From assembly GCF_037893185.1 (NCBI RefSeq), contig NZ_CP140772.1:4960001-5024000 (forward strand): DNA of 64,000 nt, in the 5' to 3' direction. Origin of the DNA: Chitinophaga sp. 180180018-3 (GTDB lineage Bacteria > Bacteroidota > Bacteroidia > Chitinophagales > Chitinophagaceae). Positions 8,412 to 16,832 of the stretch are shown one piece after another. Numbering within the stretch: the stretch's first letter is position 1; every line of letters begins with the position of its first letter. Under the pieces are notes generated by a model. It did no database searches, was not told where the DNA came from, and saw only the letters and a list, made by a program, of their open reading frames with translations. Both the position numbers and the translations under genes were made by a program.

Positions 8412-9824
8412 TCAGTTGTTCAGGTTGAACAACTGCTGTACTTCGGCTGCCGTAAGTGATCTGCTATAGATGCGGATATCATCCAGGGCGCCCTGAACAA
8501 AGTAGCCGTTGGTAGGCGAGTTAATGTCATCGCGGCCGATGTACAACTTCACGGTTGCAGGAGCATTAGGCGGGGTTATGCCAGTGACAACTTTATTCAG
8601 TACGCCATCTACATAAAAACTTATTTTCTGATCAACCACAGTATACACGCTGGACAACATATGCCAGCCACCGGTGGTGATTACCGTGGTGCTAAAGGCG
8701 TTCATGTAACCATAGAAGCCTGCGCCGCTGGCATAAGCAGATCCACTGATTCCAAAAACGTAACCACCCGGACCATTGTCGCGTTTGGTAACCAAAGCTG
8801 AGCTAAAAGAAGGATTATAAGCATCCAGCTTCGCCCAGGTATTTACTGTGAAGTCGGTATTGGTTAACCGGAGGTCGGTAGAATCATTTACAGCAATAAA
8901 GCTGTTGGAGCCATTGAAGTAGAATGCGCTTTTTGCTACACCTGACCTGTTTGCTGTAAGCGTGGTGTTGGTGGCGATACCATGATGATTATTGCCGGAC
9001 AGGTCGCGCGCACCGTTAGTGGAATCCAGCGGCCAGTAAGCGATCAGGCCAGTGTTAAGATCGGCCGGGGTGTACAGTTGCTGGATTTCTGTGGCACTCA
9101 ACGCTCTGCCATAGATGCGAATATCGTCTAAAGCACCCTGAACAAAGTAGCCATTGGTAGGCGAGTTAACGTCATCTCGGCCGATGTACAACTTCACGGT
9201 TGCAGGAGCATTAGGCGGGGTTACGCCAGTGGCAACTTTATTCAGTACGCCATCTACATAAAAACTTATTTTCTGGTCAGCCACAGTATACACGCTGGAC
9301 AACATATGCCACTCCCCTTTGGCAATTACTTTGGTGCTAAAGGCGTTCATATAACCATAGAAGCCTGCACCGCTGGCATAAGCAGATCCACTGATCCCAA
9401 AAACGTAACCACCCGGACCGTTGTCGCGTTTGGTAACCAAAGCTGAGCTATAGGAAGAATTGTAAACATCCAGCTTCACCCACGTGTTCACGGTGAAGTC
9501 GGTGTTGGTTAACCGAAGATCAGCAGAATCATTTACAGCAATGAAACTGTTGACGCCATTGAAATAAAAAGCACCCTTCTTGTTCCCGAACCTGTCTGTA
9601 GTGAGCGAGGTATTATAGGAAACACCATTGTGTTGATGGCCGGATACGTCGTTAGCCAACGTAGCGCTATCTAACGGCCAATGAGCAATCAAACCGCTAA
9701 CAATGCCGGTATCGCCCTTTGGAGGTATGCCTGGATCACTGATGATAGTTTTCGAACAAGAGAATAATGCCAGCATTGCTGCGCTGCATAGGCTAACTTT
9801 TTTCAGGATTTGTATTGCCTTCAT
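8412..9824 (-). CDS. Lipoprotein with two near-identical LamG (concanavalin-like) domains
   Basis: The 470-residue protein has a lipoprotein signal with lipobox ALFSCSK (Cys about 23). Two LamG-3 / concanavalin A-like lectin domains follow, roughly 44-250 and 258-467. Both begin GLIAHWPLDS or GLIAYWPLDS and end in GALDDIRIY with a following helix (SATEIQQLY or TAAEVQQLF). The copies share almost the whole sequence and the DNA repeats agree over 579 bp with no length change. Such surface lipoproteins bind carbohydrate or protein ligands; the ligand is unknown. The gene ends just upstream of a strong terminator at 8297-8321. Confidence 0.85.
   Translation of the reverse strand: MKAIQILKKVSLCSAAMLALFSCSKTIISDPGIPPKGDTGIVSGLIAHWPLDSATLANDVSGHQHNGVSYNTSLTTDRFGNKKGAFYFNGVNSFIAVNDSADLRLTNTDFTVNTWVKLDVYNSSYSSALVTKRDNGPGGYVFGISGSAYASGAGFYGYMNAFSTKVIAKGEWHMLSSVYTVADQKISFYVDGVLNKVATGVTPPNAPATVKLYIGRDDVNSPTNGYFVQGALDDIRIYGRALSATEIQQLYTPADLNTGLIAYWPLDSTNGARDLSGNNHHGIATNTTLTANRSGVAKSAFYFNGSNSFIAVNDSTDLRLTNTDFTVNTWAKLDAYNPSFSSALVTKRDNGPGGYVFGISGSAYASGAGFYGYMNAFSTTVITTGGWHMLSSVYTVVDQKISFYVDGVLNKVVTGITPPNAPATVKLYIGRDDINSPTNGYFVQGALDDIRIYSRSLTAAEVQQLFNLNN
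8469..9047. repeat. Internal direct repeat, copy 1 (LamG domain 2)
   Basis: This segment is repeated at 9115-9693 with a constant offset of 646 bp and, as far as I can follow by eye, no insertions or deletions. Differences are mostly single-base and often synonymous, which implies a fairly recent domain duplication or gene conversion inside the lipoprotein gene. Confidence 0.8.
9115..9693. repeat. Internal direct repeat, copy 2 (LamG domain 1)
   Basis: Partner of 8469-9047 at an offset of 646 bp; it encodes the first LamG domain of the same lipoprotein. Confidence 0.8.
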
Positions 9825-10171
9825 AATAAAAATTAAACAGTGAAATATTGTAAGAATTTATTTATAGACGCAGAAACGACCGACATGCAGTCTTGTGAAT
9901 AGCCTCTCAGGCTAAACAGTACAATAAAGGTCAATAACAACACTACATGGGGATATACGTATTTCATAGTTGGTGCACTAAGTACAGCGTAACAGCATCG
10001 ACATATGTAAACATATATACATATTTACAAGCGTGCAAATATATATACAAGCTGTCGTATTGGCAAAATTTTCAACAGGCTAGAAAACTTGACATATTAT
10101 AAGAAGGTTACACCGCACGATAGCTGTGGTGTAACCTTTCCTTTTTTCATGCATTTCCGGCTAGCGATGGA
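9825..10171. other. Intergenic region with an AT-rich palindrome and a hairpin
   Basis: No gene is seen. It holds the upstream region of the LamG gene, an AT-rich near-palindrome at 10006-10029 (TGTAAA ... TTTACA arms around CATATATACATA), which could be a regulator site, and a terminator-like hairpin at 10104-10138. Confidence 0.5.
10104..10138. terminator. Terminator hairpin after the HEIGH peptidase gene
   Basis: AAGGTTACACC (10104-10114) pairs perfectly with GGTGTAACCTT (10128-10138). It lies downstream of the minus-strand metallopeptidase gene. The T-rich tail CCTTTTTTC is on the plus strand, so its efficiency on the minus strand is uncertain. Confidence 0.6.
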
Positions 10172-10996
10172 TTATTGATACAGATAATTTAATGCAATGA
10201 TATCATTGGCATTAAAGGTACGGTTACCACCATTGGAGCAGGCCAGCATCCAGGAATTCGCATCCGGATCGCTGGGGGTACCGGGCAGATATACTGCGCC
10301 TACACCTCCATCGCCTTCATTTATCGGATCGCCACCGCAGCTATAGGAACGGTCCATATAGTCGGTATGGCGCATGCCGATGCAGTGTCCTATTTCGTGT
10401 TGGATCACTGAGCCTACGTACAGTACGTTCGGGTTGCTACCGTAGGCATCCGGGTGGGTATTCATCTGTATAAGATTATAAGGATTTCCCATATCGGTAG
10501 GGAAACCTGATGATCCCAGCGTAATATAACCGCCACTAGGCCCCTGATAGAAGCCCTGAATGGTTATATCCGCGGTACCGCTGGTAATGCGCTGGAACTG
10601 GATGCGCAGGCCCAATGCATTGTAACGCTGGATAGCAAGGTCGGTGCCTTGCACGAAGGCACTTCCCAGATTGCTGACCATTACAGTGATCACGCGTGGC
10701 AGGCCACCTACCAGGTTATTGGTAGAATACTGTTCTGTTTTGGCTACTCTTACTTTATTATTCCGGGCATCCCGGTTGAGTTCTTTTGAACTAAGAAAAA
10801 TATCTCCTTCTACGAGATAACCCCCATTTAGGGCGTGTACATTTTTTGTACTGAAACCTTTTGCCTTGATCAGTGCCAATACGTCGTTAGAGACGCTGGG
10901 TTTGTCAGCACTGCCTTGTTTGTTGTCTTTCTGACATGAAATAATGAGTGAAACTGCCACCAGGCAGATCAGGAAAAGAAATACTTGATTTTTCAT
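10172..10996 (-). CDS. HEIGH-type zinc metallopeptidase lipoprotein (M57-like)
   Basis: The 274-residue protein begins with a lipoprotein signal (lipobox IISC, Cys21). The catalytic motif is HEIGHCIGMRH at 200-210, a full HExxHxxGxxH zinc site with Glu201 as general base and ligands His200, His204 and His210. This fits the family described as dual-action HEIGH metallopeptidases in Bacteroidota and myxobacteria. A SxxCGG segment and several glycine-rich loops follow. It is probably anchored to the outer membrane and acts on external or periplasmic proteins. It seems to be a single-gene unit with its own terminator. Confidence 0.85.
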   Translation of the reverse strand: MKNQVFLFLICLVAVSLIISCQKDNKQGSADKPSVSNDVLALIKAKGFSTKNVHALNGGYLVEGDIFLSSKELNRDARNNKVRVAKTEQYSTNNLVGGLPRVITVMVSNLGSAFVQGTDLAIQRYNALGLRIQFQRITSGTADITIQGFYQGPSGGYITLGSSGFPTDMGNPYNLIQMNTHPDAYGSNPNVLYVGSVIQHEIGHCIGMRHTDYMDRSYSCGGDPINEGDGGVGAVYLPGTPSDPDANSWMLACSNGGNRTFNANDIIALNYLYQ

Positions 10997-11485
10997 CGGT
11001 TGAGATTTTGGGTTTTGGGTTTTAGATTGCTATCGTGTTTGCATGAAAAAATAGCGTTAACGTACACACGCATTTAAGATAACGGAAAGCCTATGATTAC
11101 TCACCTGCCAATAAGATCATCATCGTTATTGTCATATGCATGCTTAGAATGATGGATAGACTGACTTTTTGGTATAACAGATTTGAATATGGGTTACTCA
11201 GATTTGCTTAGATATTATGGCTCAGCGTTTGGATTTGTGTTGTAATTACTTGCCAATATTACAGCTTTCTTTATTGAAAAAAAAAATTTAAAATAGATAC
11301 ACTTGTATCTCTCAGTAGTGGAATAGCAGTGGCCTGAATTACTTTATGGGTTTATTTTAATCGGATTTTAATTGATTTTTAATTTAATACTGTATTTGAC
11401 GATAAACGTAATTTACTCATCCGTTAAATCACAGGTCTCCGGAAAGTTTTGGCAGAAGGTGTTCCTGTTCTTAGAAACAAGAAAT
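10997..11485. other. AT-rich intergenic region
   Basis: No gene with credible composition is visible. The region holds the upstream sequence of the metallopeptidase gene, including short tandem TTTTGGG repeats near 11005, and then AT-rich sequence to the end of the permease gene. Confidence 0.5.
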
Positions 11486-13858
11486 CTACTCGCTCCTCAA
11501 GCTTTTTACCGGATTAGTCACAGCCACTTTGATGGTCCGTATACTAACAGTTATCAATGCAATTAACAGGACCGCCATTCCGGTTAATGCAAATATCCAC
11601 CAATGGATAGCTGTTCTGTATCTATAATTCTGCAACCAGTTGCTCATAAACCACCAGGCAACAGGGAAAGCAATAAGGAATGAGACTGCAACCAATTGTA
11701 AAAATTCTTTCACCAATAATTCGCACAAACCTATTACAGATGCACCCAGGACTTTACGGATACCAAGTTCTTTTGCGCGGCGCTCTGCAGTGTATGCCGC
11801 CTGTCCGAACAGGCCAAGGCAGGAAATAAAAATTGCCAGTGTCGCAAATACTCCGGCCAATTTACCAATGAGCGTTTCAGAGGAAAACATGGCATCGAAA
11901 TCTTTGTCAGCAAATCTATATTCAAATGGAAAGTCCGGATTTTCCGACTTCATTACTTCCTGTGCTTTTTTCAAAGCCTGCGGCAGGTTTGTATATTTCT
12001 TAAATCGCACGGCTATAACAGTCGATGAATACGCGCCACTGAATAAAACGAGCGGCGCCCCACCGCCATACACATCATTGAAAACAAAGTCTTCAATAAT
12101 ACCTATTACAGTACGCCTGTCATTGCCGATTGTGATGATGCTGCCAGTCTTTCCCTCTTTGCCCATCAACCTGGCCATGCTTTCATTGATAATAACATTA
12201 GTACTGTCTGCATAACCAGGATAAAAGTCCCTCCCTTTAGTTAGTCTCATATGCATGGTTGAAATATATTCAGGGCTTACAACGTTGGAGTAAACAGATA
12301 CCTTGCTATCTGGATTCTTGCCCTGCCAGCTAAATCCGTATCCATAGCTATGCAGATGAAGCGCATCATGTAAACTAATAGCAGCGTTCTCTACATAGCC
12401 GGTTGAGAGGAGCTTATCTTTAATTACGCTGAAGTGCTCTTTCATATTACCCTGTAAATCCATATAGATCAGGTTGTTTTTGCTATAACCCAGATCTCTT
12501 TCCTTTACATGCTGCACTTGCCGGTAAACAATTATTGTTGCAATAATAAGTATAACAGATGCAGTGAACTGCATTACCACAAGTCCTCTACGTATAAAAA
12601 CAGTTCCCGTGGAGTTTTTTATCTTCAGACCCTTTAACACTTTTATAGGATTAAAAGATGACAGATAAAATGCAGGATAGCTGCCCGCAATCAGGCCAGC
12701 CATAACTCCTATGCCTAAAAGAAAAATAAGATGGGACGGATAGAACAGGTTTACAGACAATTGTTTTTGCACAAGGTCATTATACACAGGCATCAGCATA
12801 TACAGCAATAGAACCGCCAATATTACCGCTATAAAGGACATCAGTAACGATTCGCTGATAAACTTTCCTATCAGCCCTTTTCTGCCGGCGCCCATTACTT
12901 TAAGCACACCCACTTCTTTAGATCGTTGCTCAGAACAGGCAGTGGCCAGGTTCATAAAATTGATACATGCAATAAGCAATATGATAAACGCAATTATCGA
13001 AAAAAGCTTAACATATTTTATGTTGCCTCCATCCTGAACGCCATTTACAAAATTGCTACGCAGATGCCAGTCGTTCATATTAAACAAAAAACATTGAGCG
13101 GTATTCCCATCAACTTTGGTACTTAAGTAATTTTTCAATTTTTCGTTGATGGATTCCACCTTCGCATCGGGCGATAATTCAACAATTGTTTCTGTCAGGT
13201 TATTACTCCAGGGCTTCAACCATGTATTCGCATTTTCCCATGTTGTATAGGGCGATAGCCATTCGAAATGATATGAACAATTCGACGGCAAATCTTTAAA
13301 TACTCCAGACACCGTATATAATCCATCAACACTGAATGCCGCCCGCGCATTCATAGCAATCGTTTTACCAATAGAATTAACATCTCCGAATAATTTCTCC
13401 GACATCGACTCGCTTATTACAACTGAATTCGGATCGTTCAAAGCCGTGCCTGCATTACCATAAATGAAAGGTAATGCGTACATAGAAAGTACTGATGGAT
13501 CTGCATACATTCCCTTTTCTTTGATCATTTTTTCGCCAACAACCGCAAGTTCGTCCATTGCCCAACTTAAGCGACCACTGTTAACAATGCCGGGAATATC
13601 TGCTTTTAACGCTGCAGACAAGGGACCTGGAGTTGAACCATTGGTATTTATACCCGCATCATTTTTTTCGTTTTGCATCACATGAAACAGGTTGTCACGT
13701 TTTGCAAAATTGTGATTGAAGTTAAGCTCATCTTCTACCCATAAAAAAATCAATGAAGTGCAGGTAACGCCAACCGCAAGACCGACAATATTAAGTACAC
13801 CAAACTTCTTATTCCGTTTCAGAGCCCGCCATGCTGCTTTGAGATAATTTTTGATCAT
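11486..13858 (-). CDS. FtsX/MacB-type ABC transporter permease
   Basis: The start is placed at the ATG at 13858 (MIKNYLKAAWRALKRNK), the usual N terminus of this Bacteroidota family; this gives 790 residues. There are two MacB-like periplasmic domains, each followed by an FtsX permease core. Membrane segments are seen near the N terminus (FGVLNIVGLAVGVTC) and around LLIACINFMNLATACSEQ and ISCLGLFGQAAYTAERRAKELGIRKVLGAS, plus a last pair near the C terminus. No ATPase gene is adjacent, which is usual for these permeases; they are thought to work with separately encoded MacB/LolD-like ATPases in efflux or envelope stress. The specific cargo is unknown. Confidence 0.88.
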   Translation of the reverse strand: MIKNYLKAAWRALKRNKKFGVLNIVGLAVGVTCTSLIFLWVEDELNFNHNFAKRDNLFHVMQNEKNDAGINTNGSTPGPLSAALKADIPGIVNSGRLSWAMDELAVVGEKMIKEKGMYADPSVLSMYALPFIYGNAGTALNDPNSVVISESMSEKLFGDVNSIGKTIAMNARAAFSVDGLYTVSGVFKDLPSNCSYHFEWLSPYTTWENANTWLKPWSNNLTETIVELSPDAKVESINEKLKNYLSTKVDGNTAQCFLFNMNDWHLRSNFVNGVQDGGNIKYVKLFSIIAFIILLIACINFMNLATACSEQRSKEVGVLKVMGAGRKGLIGKFISESLLMSFIAVILAVLLLYMLMPVYNDLVQKQLSVNLFYPSHLIFLLGIGVMAGLIAGSYPAFYLSSFNPIKVLKGLKIKNSTGTVFIRRGLVVMQFTASVILIIATIIVYRQVQHVKERDLGYSKNNLIYMDLQGNMKEHFSVIKDKLLSTGYVENAAISLHDALHLHSYGYGFSWQGKNPDSKVSVYSNVVSPEYISTMHMRLTKGRDFYPGYADSTNVIINESMARLMGKEGKTGSIITIGNDRRTVIGIIEDFVFNDVYGGGAPLVLFSGAYSSTVIAVRFKKYTNLPQALKKAQEVMKSENPDFPFEYRFADKDFDAMFSSETLIGKLAGVFATLAIFISCLGLFGQAAYTAERRAKELGIRKVLGASVIGLCELLVKEFLQLVAVSFLIAFPVAWWFMSNWLQNYRYRTAIHWWIFALTGMAVLLIALITVSIRTIKVAVTNPVKSLRSE

Positions 13859-14361
13859 GATATTAGAATTAAGAATTGCTCCTACAGATGTTAGCATTAA
13901 GGATTGAGTGTTCAGCCCACTTTTACTCACGACTCACGACAATTGGTTCCGGGAAATCGTTTTTGAACATGTGATTGTTGTCAGAGGATTTAATAGGTGA
14001 ACAAATCGCGAAAGAGGTGCCGGTTTTTAATTATATGTGGGCAAGATCAATATAGTTTGCAGTTATTTATAATTTGTTCGATTTTGATACAGGGGTGTTC
14101 GGTTTCGAGGTTCGTTTACTGCCAGTGGCAGAGAGGCTGTGGAAAGGGTAAAGGTGGTCGACTAAAAAAGTAAAACCTGCGACCAGTGTAGTGCCCCCAA
14201 AAAGTTGGACACTTCTTGGGGGCACTACACCAACCGGGGTTTTGCCGTGTCTTTTAATCCTCTGCCGGAGAAATGGTGTGAGGAGGTAATTCAGTAATGC
14301 GGTTTTCATCAATGCCATCCATAAGGGGTTATTCTGTTTACCGCTATTTCAGTACCGGACA
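13859..14361. other. Intergenic boundary region with scars
   Basis: No supported gene. It holds the upstream region of the permease, one copy of the 9-mer TCGACTAAA at 14158-14166 (a motif that precedes integrase genes elsewhere in the window), and the IS end remnant at 14187-14229. A minus-strand reading frame at 14067-14318 crosses these scars and is probably not a gene. Confidence 0.5.
14187..14229. mobile_element. IS3-like terminal inverted repeat remnant
   Basis: TGTAGTGCCCCCAA at 14187-14200 and TTGGGGGCACTACA at 14216-14229 are perfect 14-bp inverted repeats separated by 15 bases. The left side continues as AAAGTTGGACAC, so 14187-14212 looks like a complete 26-bp IS3-family end starting TGT and ending ACAC. 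Both outer ends are present but the transposase is gone, so this is the scar of a deleted insertion sequence or a minimal non-autonomous element. No target duplication is obvious. Confidence 0.6.
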
Positions 14362-15378
14362 CTACTTAACCGGCCCGTATACAGATACCCCAAAAGTACC
14401 AGGCTGTATCACATTTCCTCTTTTATTGGCTGCACTCATATACAGTTTGCGTGTAGACGCGCGATGTACCATTGTTTTGCTACCTACACTTGTTTTAAGT
14501 GTCTGTATAACCTCATAATGGTCGGCATCTTTTTGCTTAATCAATGTTGCAGTACCATCGGCATTGGAAGCCACAACAATTTTCTTTGTTGCTTCAAAAA
14601 TAACAGCATCTGTACCTTTACCCAGTGGCAGGTTTGCTACTATTTCGCCATTGTCTGTTTTAAGTACGGCCAGGGTTTGGCTTTCTTTGCATGCAACAAA
14701 AAGTCTGCCTGTAGCATGGTCAATTGCTATACCGGTTGGTGCAAGGTTGGGTGTTAAAGCAAAGCGTTTTACTACTACCTTTTTAGTAATATCTATTGCT
14801 ACTACCTCGTTTTTGTCCTCAAGATTATTGTATATTATGCCCTTGCCATCAAAAACAGCAAATTCTGGTGCGCCACCAAGATCTATTTTCCCTGTTTCTT
14901 CATTTTTAGTTACATCAATAATTATTGCATTTTTGCTGTCGCCACAAAAAACAATAATTTGTTTTGTAAACGTTTCGAAAATAATTGCATCTGGTTTTTT
15001 ACCACTGATGGCAATTGTTTTTACTGTTTTAAGTGTCTTGTAATCAAACACTGTAACGGTATTATTTAAACTATTGGTAATATACCCCAGCCCAAAAGCC
15101 CTTGCAAAAGCTATACCGTGCGCATCTTTCAGGTTCTTTATGGCCCCAACTTCCTTTTCGGTAATTAAGTCTATCACATGTACCTGATCAAAATGAGAAA
15201 CAAATAATCTTTCAGCTTCTCCATCCATTTTTATATAGTCCCATTTACCATTTCCTTCAAGTGGGATTTTTTTGATGAATTTATAATCCAGATCCTGTGC
15301 TTGCAATGAAAAGCTTGTAGCTATAAGGCTAACAAACAATACTGGTTGAATTAAATATTTTAAACGCATATTTTTCAT
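14362..15378 (-). CDS. YncE-like beta-propeller protein
   Basis: The 338-residue protein has a signal peptide ending at LQAQ (about residue 28). The mature part is a series of beta-propeller blades with the repeated pattern of HGIAFA, VFDYKTLKTVKTI, AIIIDVTKNEETGKI and LAVLKTDNGEIVANL, as in YncE and lactonase-like repeat proteins. It has a 27-base gap to the beta-helix lipoprotein upstream and is the third gene after the TonB-dependent receptor. YncE-like proteins occur beside TonB receptors in metal or siderophore loci, but the ligand cannot be read from the sequence. Confidence 0.82.
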   Translation of the reverse strand: MKNMRLKYLIQPVLFVSLIATSFSLQAQDLDYKFIKKIPLEGNGKWDYIKMDGEAERLFVSHFDQVHVIDLITEKEVGAIKNLKDAHGIAFARAFGLGYITNSLNNTVTVFDYKTLKTVKTIAISGKKPDAIIFETFTKQIIVFCGDSKNAIIIDVTKNEETGKIDLGGAPEFAVFDGKGIIYNNLEDKNEVVAIDITKKVVVKRFALTPNLAPTGIAIDHATGRLFVACKESQTLAVLKTDNGEIVANLPLGKGTDAVIFEATKKIVVASNADGTATLIKQKDADHYEVIQTLKTSVGSKTMVHRASTRKLYMSAANKRGNVIQPGTFGVSVYGPVK

Positions 15379-15405
15379 TTCAGATTTTTAAAAAATAACT
15401 ACATT

Positions 15406-16815
15406 TTAATGATGGTTACCTGCGCCGTTTATCTGGTAAGCACCTATATCCTTGCCTGGTTGCAGTAGTTCAGTAATTCCATATACAGGATCTATGGGAA
15501 TATTACCTGTAGGCACAAAGCCAGTATATCCAATACCAATGCACGGCGAATTAGGTTTCAACGCAAAATTGTAATTCCCCACTACACAAACGTCTCTTAG
15601 GTTAAAGCCGGCAGGCAATGGAACCGGCGCGTTAATAAACAATGGGTTATTCTGACCTATTAACGAAGTTCCGTCGTACTTGTCGCCCAGCGTATAATTG
15701 GCAGGTAAAAATGTAGCCGGGATTGGAATATCGGTAGGTTGCGGTTTGGTAATATAACTTACCGGGTAAAATTGGTTGGTAACCAATGACGAATCGCCGT
15801 ACTTAAAATTATAACCATACTCCAGGTTCAATGTATCGGCCGGAGGCGATACTACAACCCGGGGGCCTACCTTACAGTTAACTATTAAGTTGTTGTAGAA
15901 TTTTCCGGCGGCACCTACTTCGTAATTTACAGAACCACCACGTCCGGACTGGCTGCGACGCCATCCGCAATTAATAATTGTATTGTTGTAAAACCGCAAA
16001 TTTGTTTGAATGGTTGTGCCCCCGCTGTTAGATATTTGTGCCGCATTGGTAGCAACTCCAACACACAGGTTGTAGGCAAAGTCACCAATAGTACCCCCTT
16101 TTGTGCTAAAAGCCTCACCACTTGTAAAACCACATTTTTCAAAAGTATTTCTTAGTATAGCCACTTTTCCCCCAAATACATTAATTGGGGCATCCACACT
16201 TCCGTAAAACCATGAATCTTCAATAATTAAAGAGCCGGCCGGGTTTTGAAAATAAACGCTATACGTATTTTTATTAGAGGCAATACCCATTGCCGGTCCT
16301 ATCAGGGCGCCGGCCGCCGCACCGCCAAAGTCTACATGCGTCCATTTAAGCACTATTAACGTGCAACCTGTACCACCTATTACGCCCCTCCATAACCCTT
16401 TATATGCAGGGTCGGTGTTTGCCGGTGCGCCTACCTGGTCGGTACGGGTAACGCCCGCTACCGTCATAAAATTGGGTTTGTCTTTGGTACCTAGGCTTAA
16501 TAAAATACCATTAACCAATATGCCCGAACCATTGGTTGCATTTATGTGTACCCCGCTTTCTATTAAAAGGGTATCGCCGGCTTGCACAGTAACATCGCAG
16601 CCCAGTGTATATGTTTTACCACTTACCATGGTTCCTTTTATATTGCCGCAAAGCGGTGCAGTATCGCTAACAGGATTTGAAGGCATGGCTACCGGGTGGT
16701 AAATATCAGCATGGCGATCTGTAAATTTACTACAGGACGATATACAGATGGTTGTTAAAAAGGCAATCCCGAAGCCCAAAAAAAGTTTTATTTCTTGCAT
16801 GATAATTAATTTCAT
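15406..16815 (-). CDS. Beta-helix lipoprotein
   Basis: This is a lipoprotein of about 465-469 residues; the start may be the ATG at 16815 or the one at 16800 (MQEIKLF). The lipobox is CISSCSK. An N-terminal segment with two cysteines is followed by parallel beta-helix repeats of the type NTFEKCGF, YNLCVGVA, YNNTIINCG and YNNLIVNCK. Near the C terminus, NSPCIGIGYTGF and GKDIGAYQ match the closing motif of secreted beta-helix proteins in Bacteroidota. It lies 17 bases after the TonB-dependent receptor gene, so it is probably the surface partner of that receptor. I see no lyase catalytic set. Confidence 0.78.
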   Translation of the reverse strand: MKLIIMQEIKLFLGFGIAFLTTICISSCSKFTDRHADIYHPVAMPSNPVSDTAPLCGNIKGTMVSGKTYTLGCDVTVQAGDTLLIESGVHINATNGSGILVNGILLSLGTKDKPNFMTVAGVTRTDQVGAPANTDPAYKGLWRGVIGGTGCTLIVLKWTHVDFGGAAAGALIGPAMGIASNKNTYSVYFQNPAGSLIIEDSWFYGSVDAPINVFGGKVAILRNTFEKCGFTSGEAFSTKGGTIGDFAYNLCVGVATNAAQISNSGGTTIQTNLRFYNNTIINCGWRRSQSGRGGSVNYEVGAAGKFYNNLIVNCKVGPRVVVSPPADTLNLEYGYNFKYGDSSLVTNQFYPVSYITKPQPTDIPIPATFLPANYTLGDKYDGTSLIGQNNPLFINAPVPLPAGFNLRDVCVVGNYNFALKPNSPCIGIGYTGFVPTGNIPIDPVYGITELLQPGKDIGAYQINGAGNHH

Positions 16816-16832
16816 TATTTGGATTTTACAGG

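Noticed and set aside
11640..12215. 191-codon plus-strand frame inside the permease gene
   Set aside because: It is antisense to a well-supported FtsX-type permease and its composition is typical of a shadow frame.
14067..14318. 83-codon minus-strand frame
   Set aside because: It runs through the IS end remnant and the TCGACTAAA scar and contains no motif I can match to a transposase; it is best treated as non-coding.
14564..15043. 159-codon plus-strand frame
   Set aside because: It is antisense to the YncE-like gene and low in complexity.
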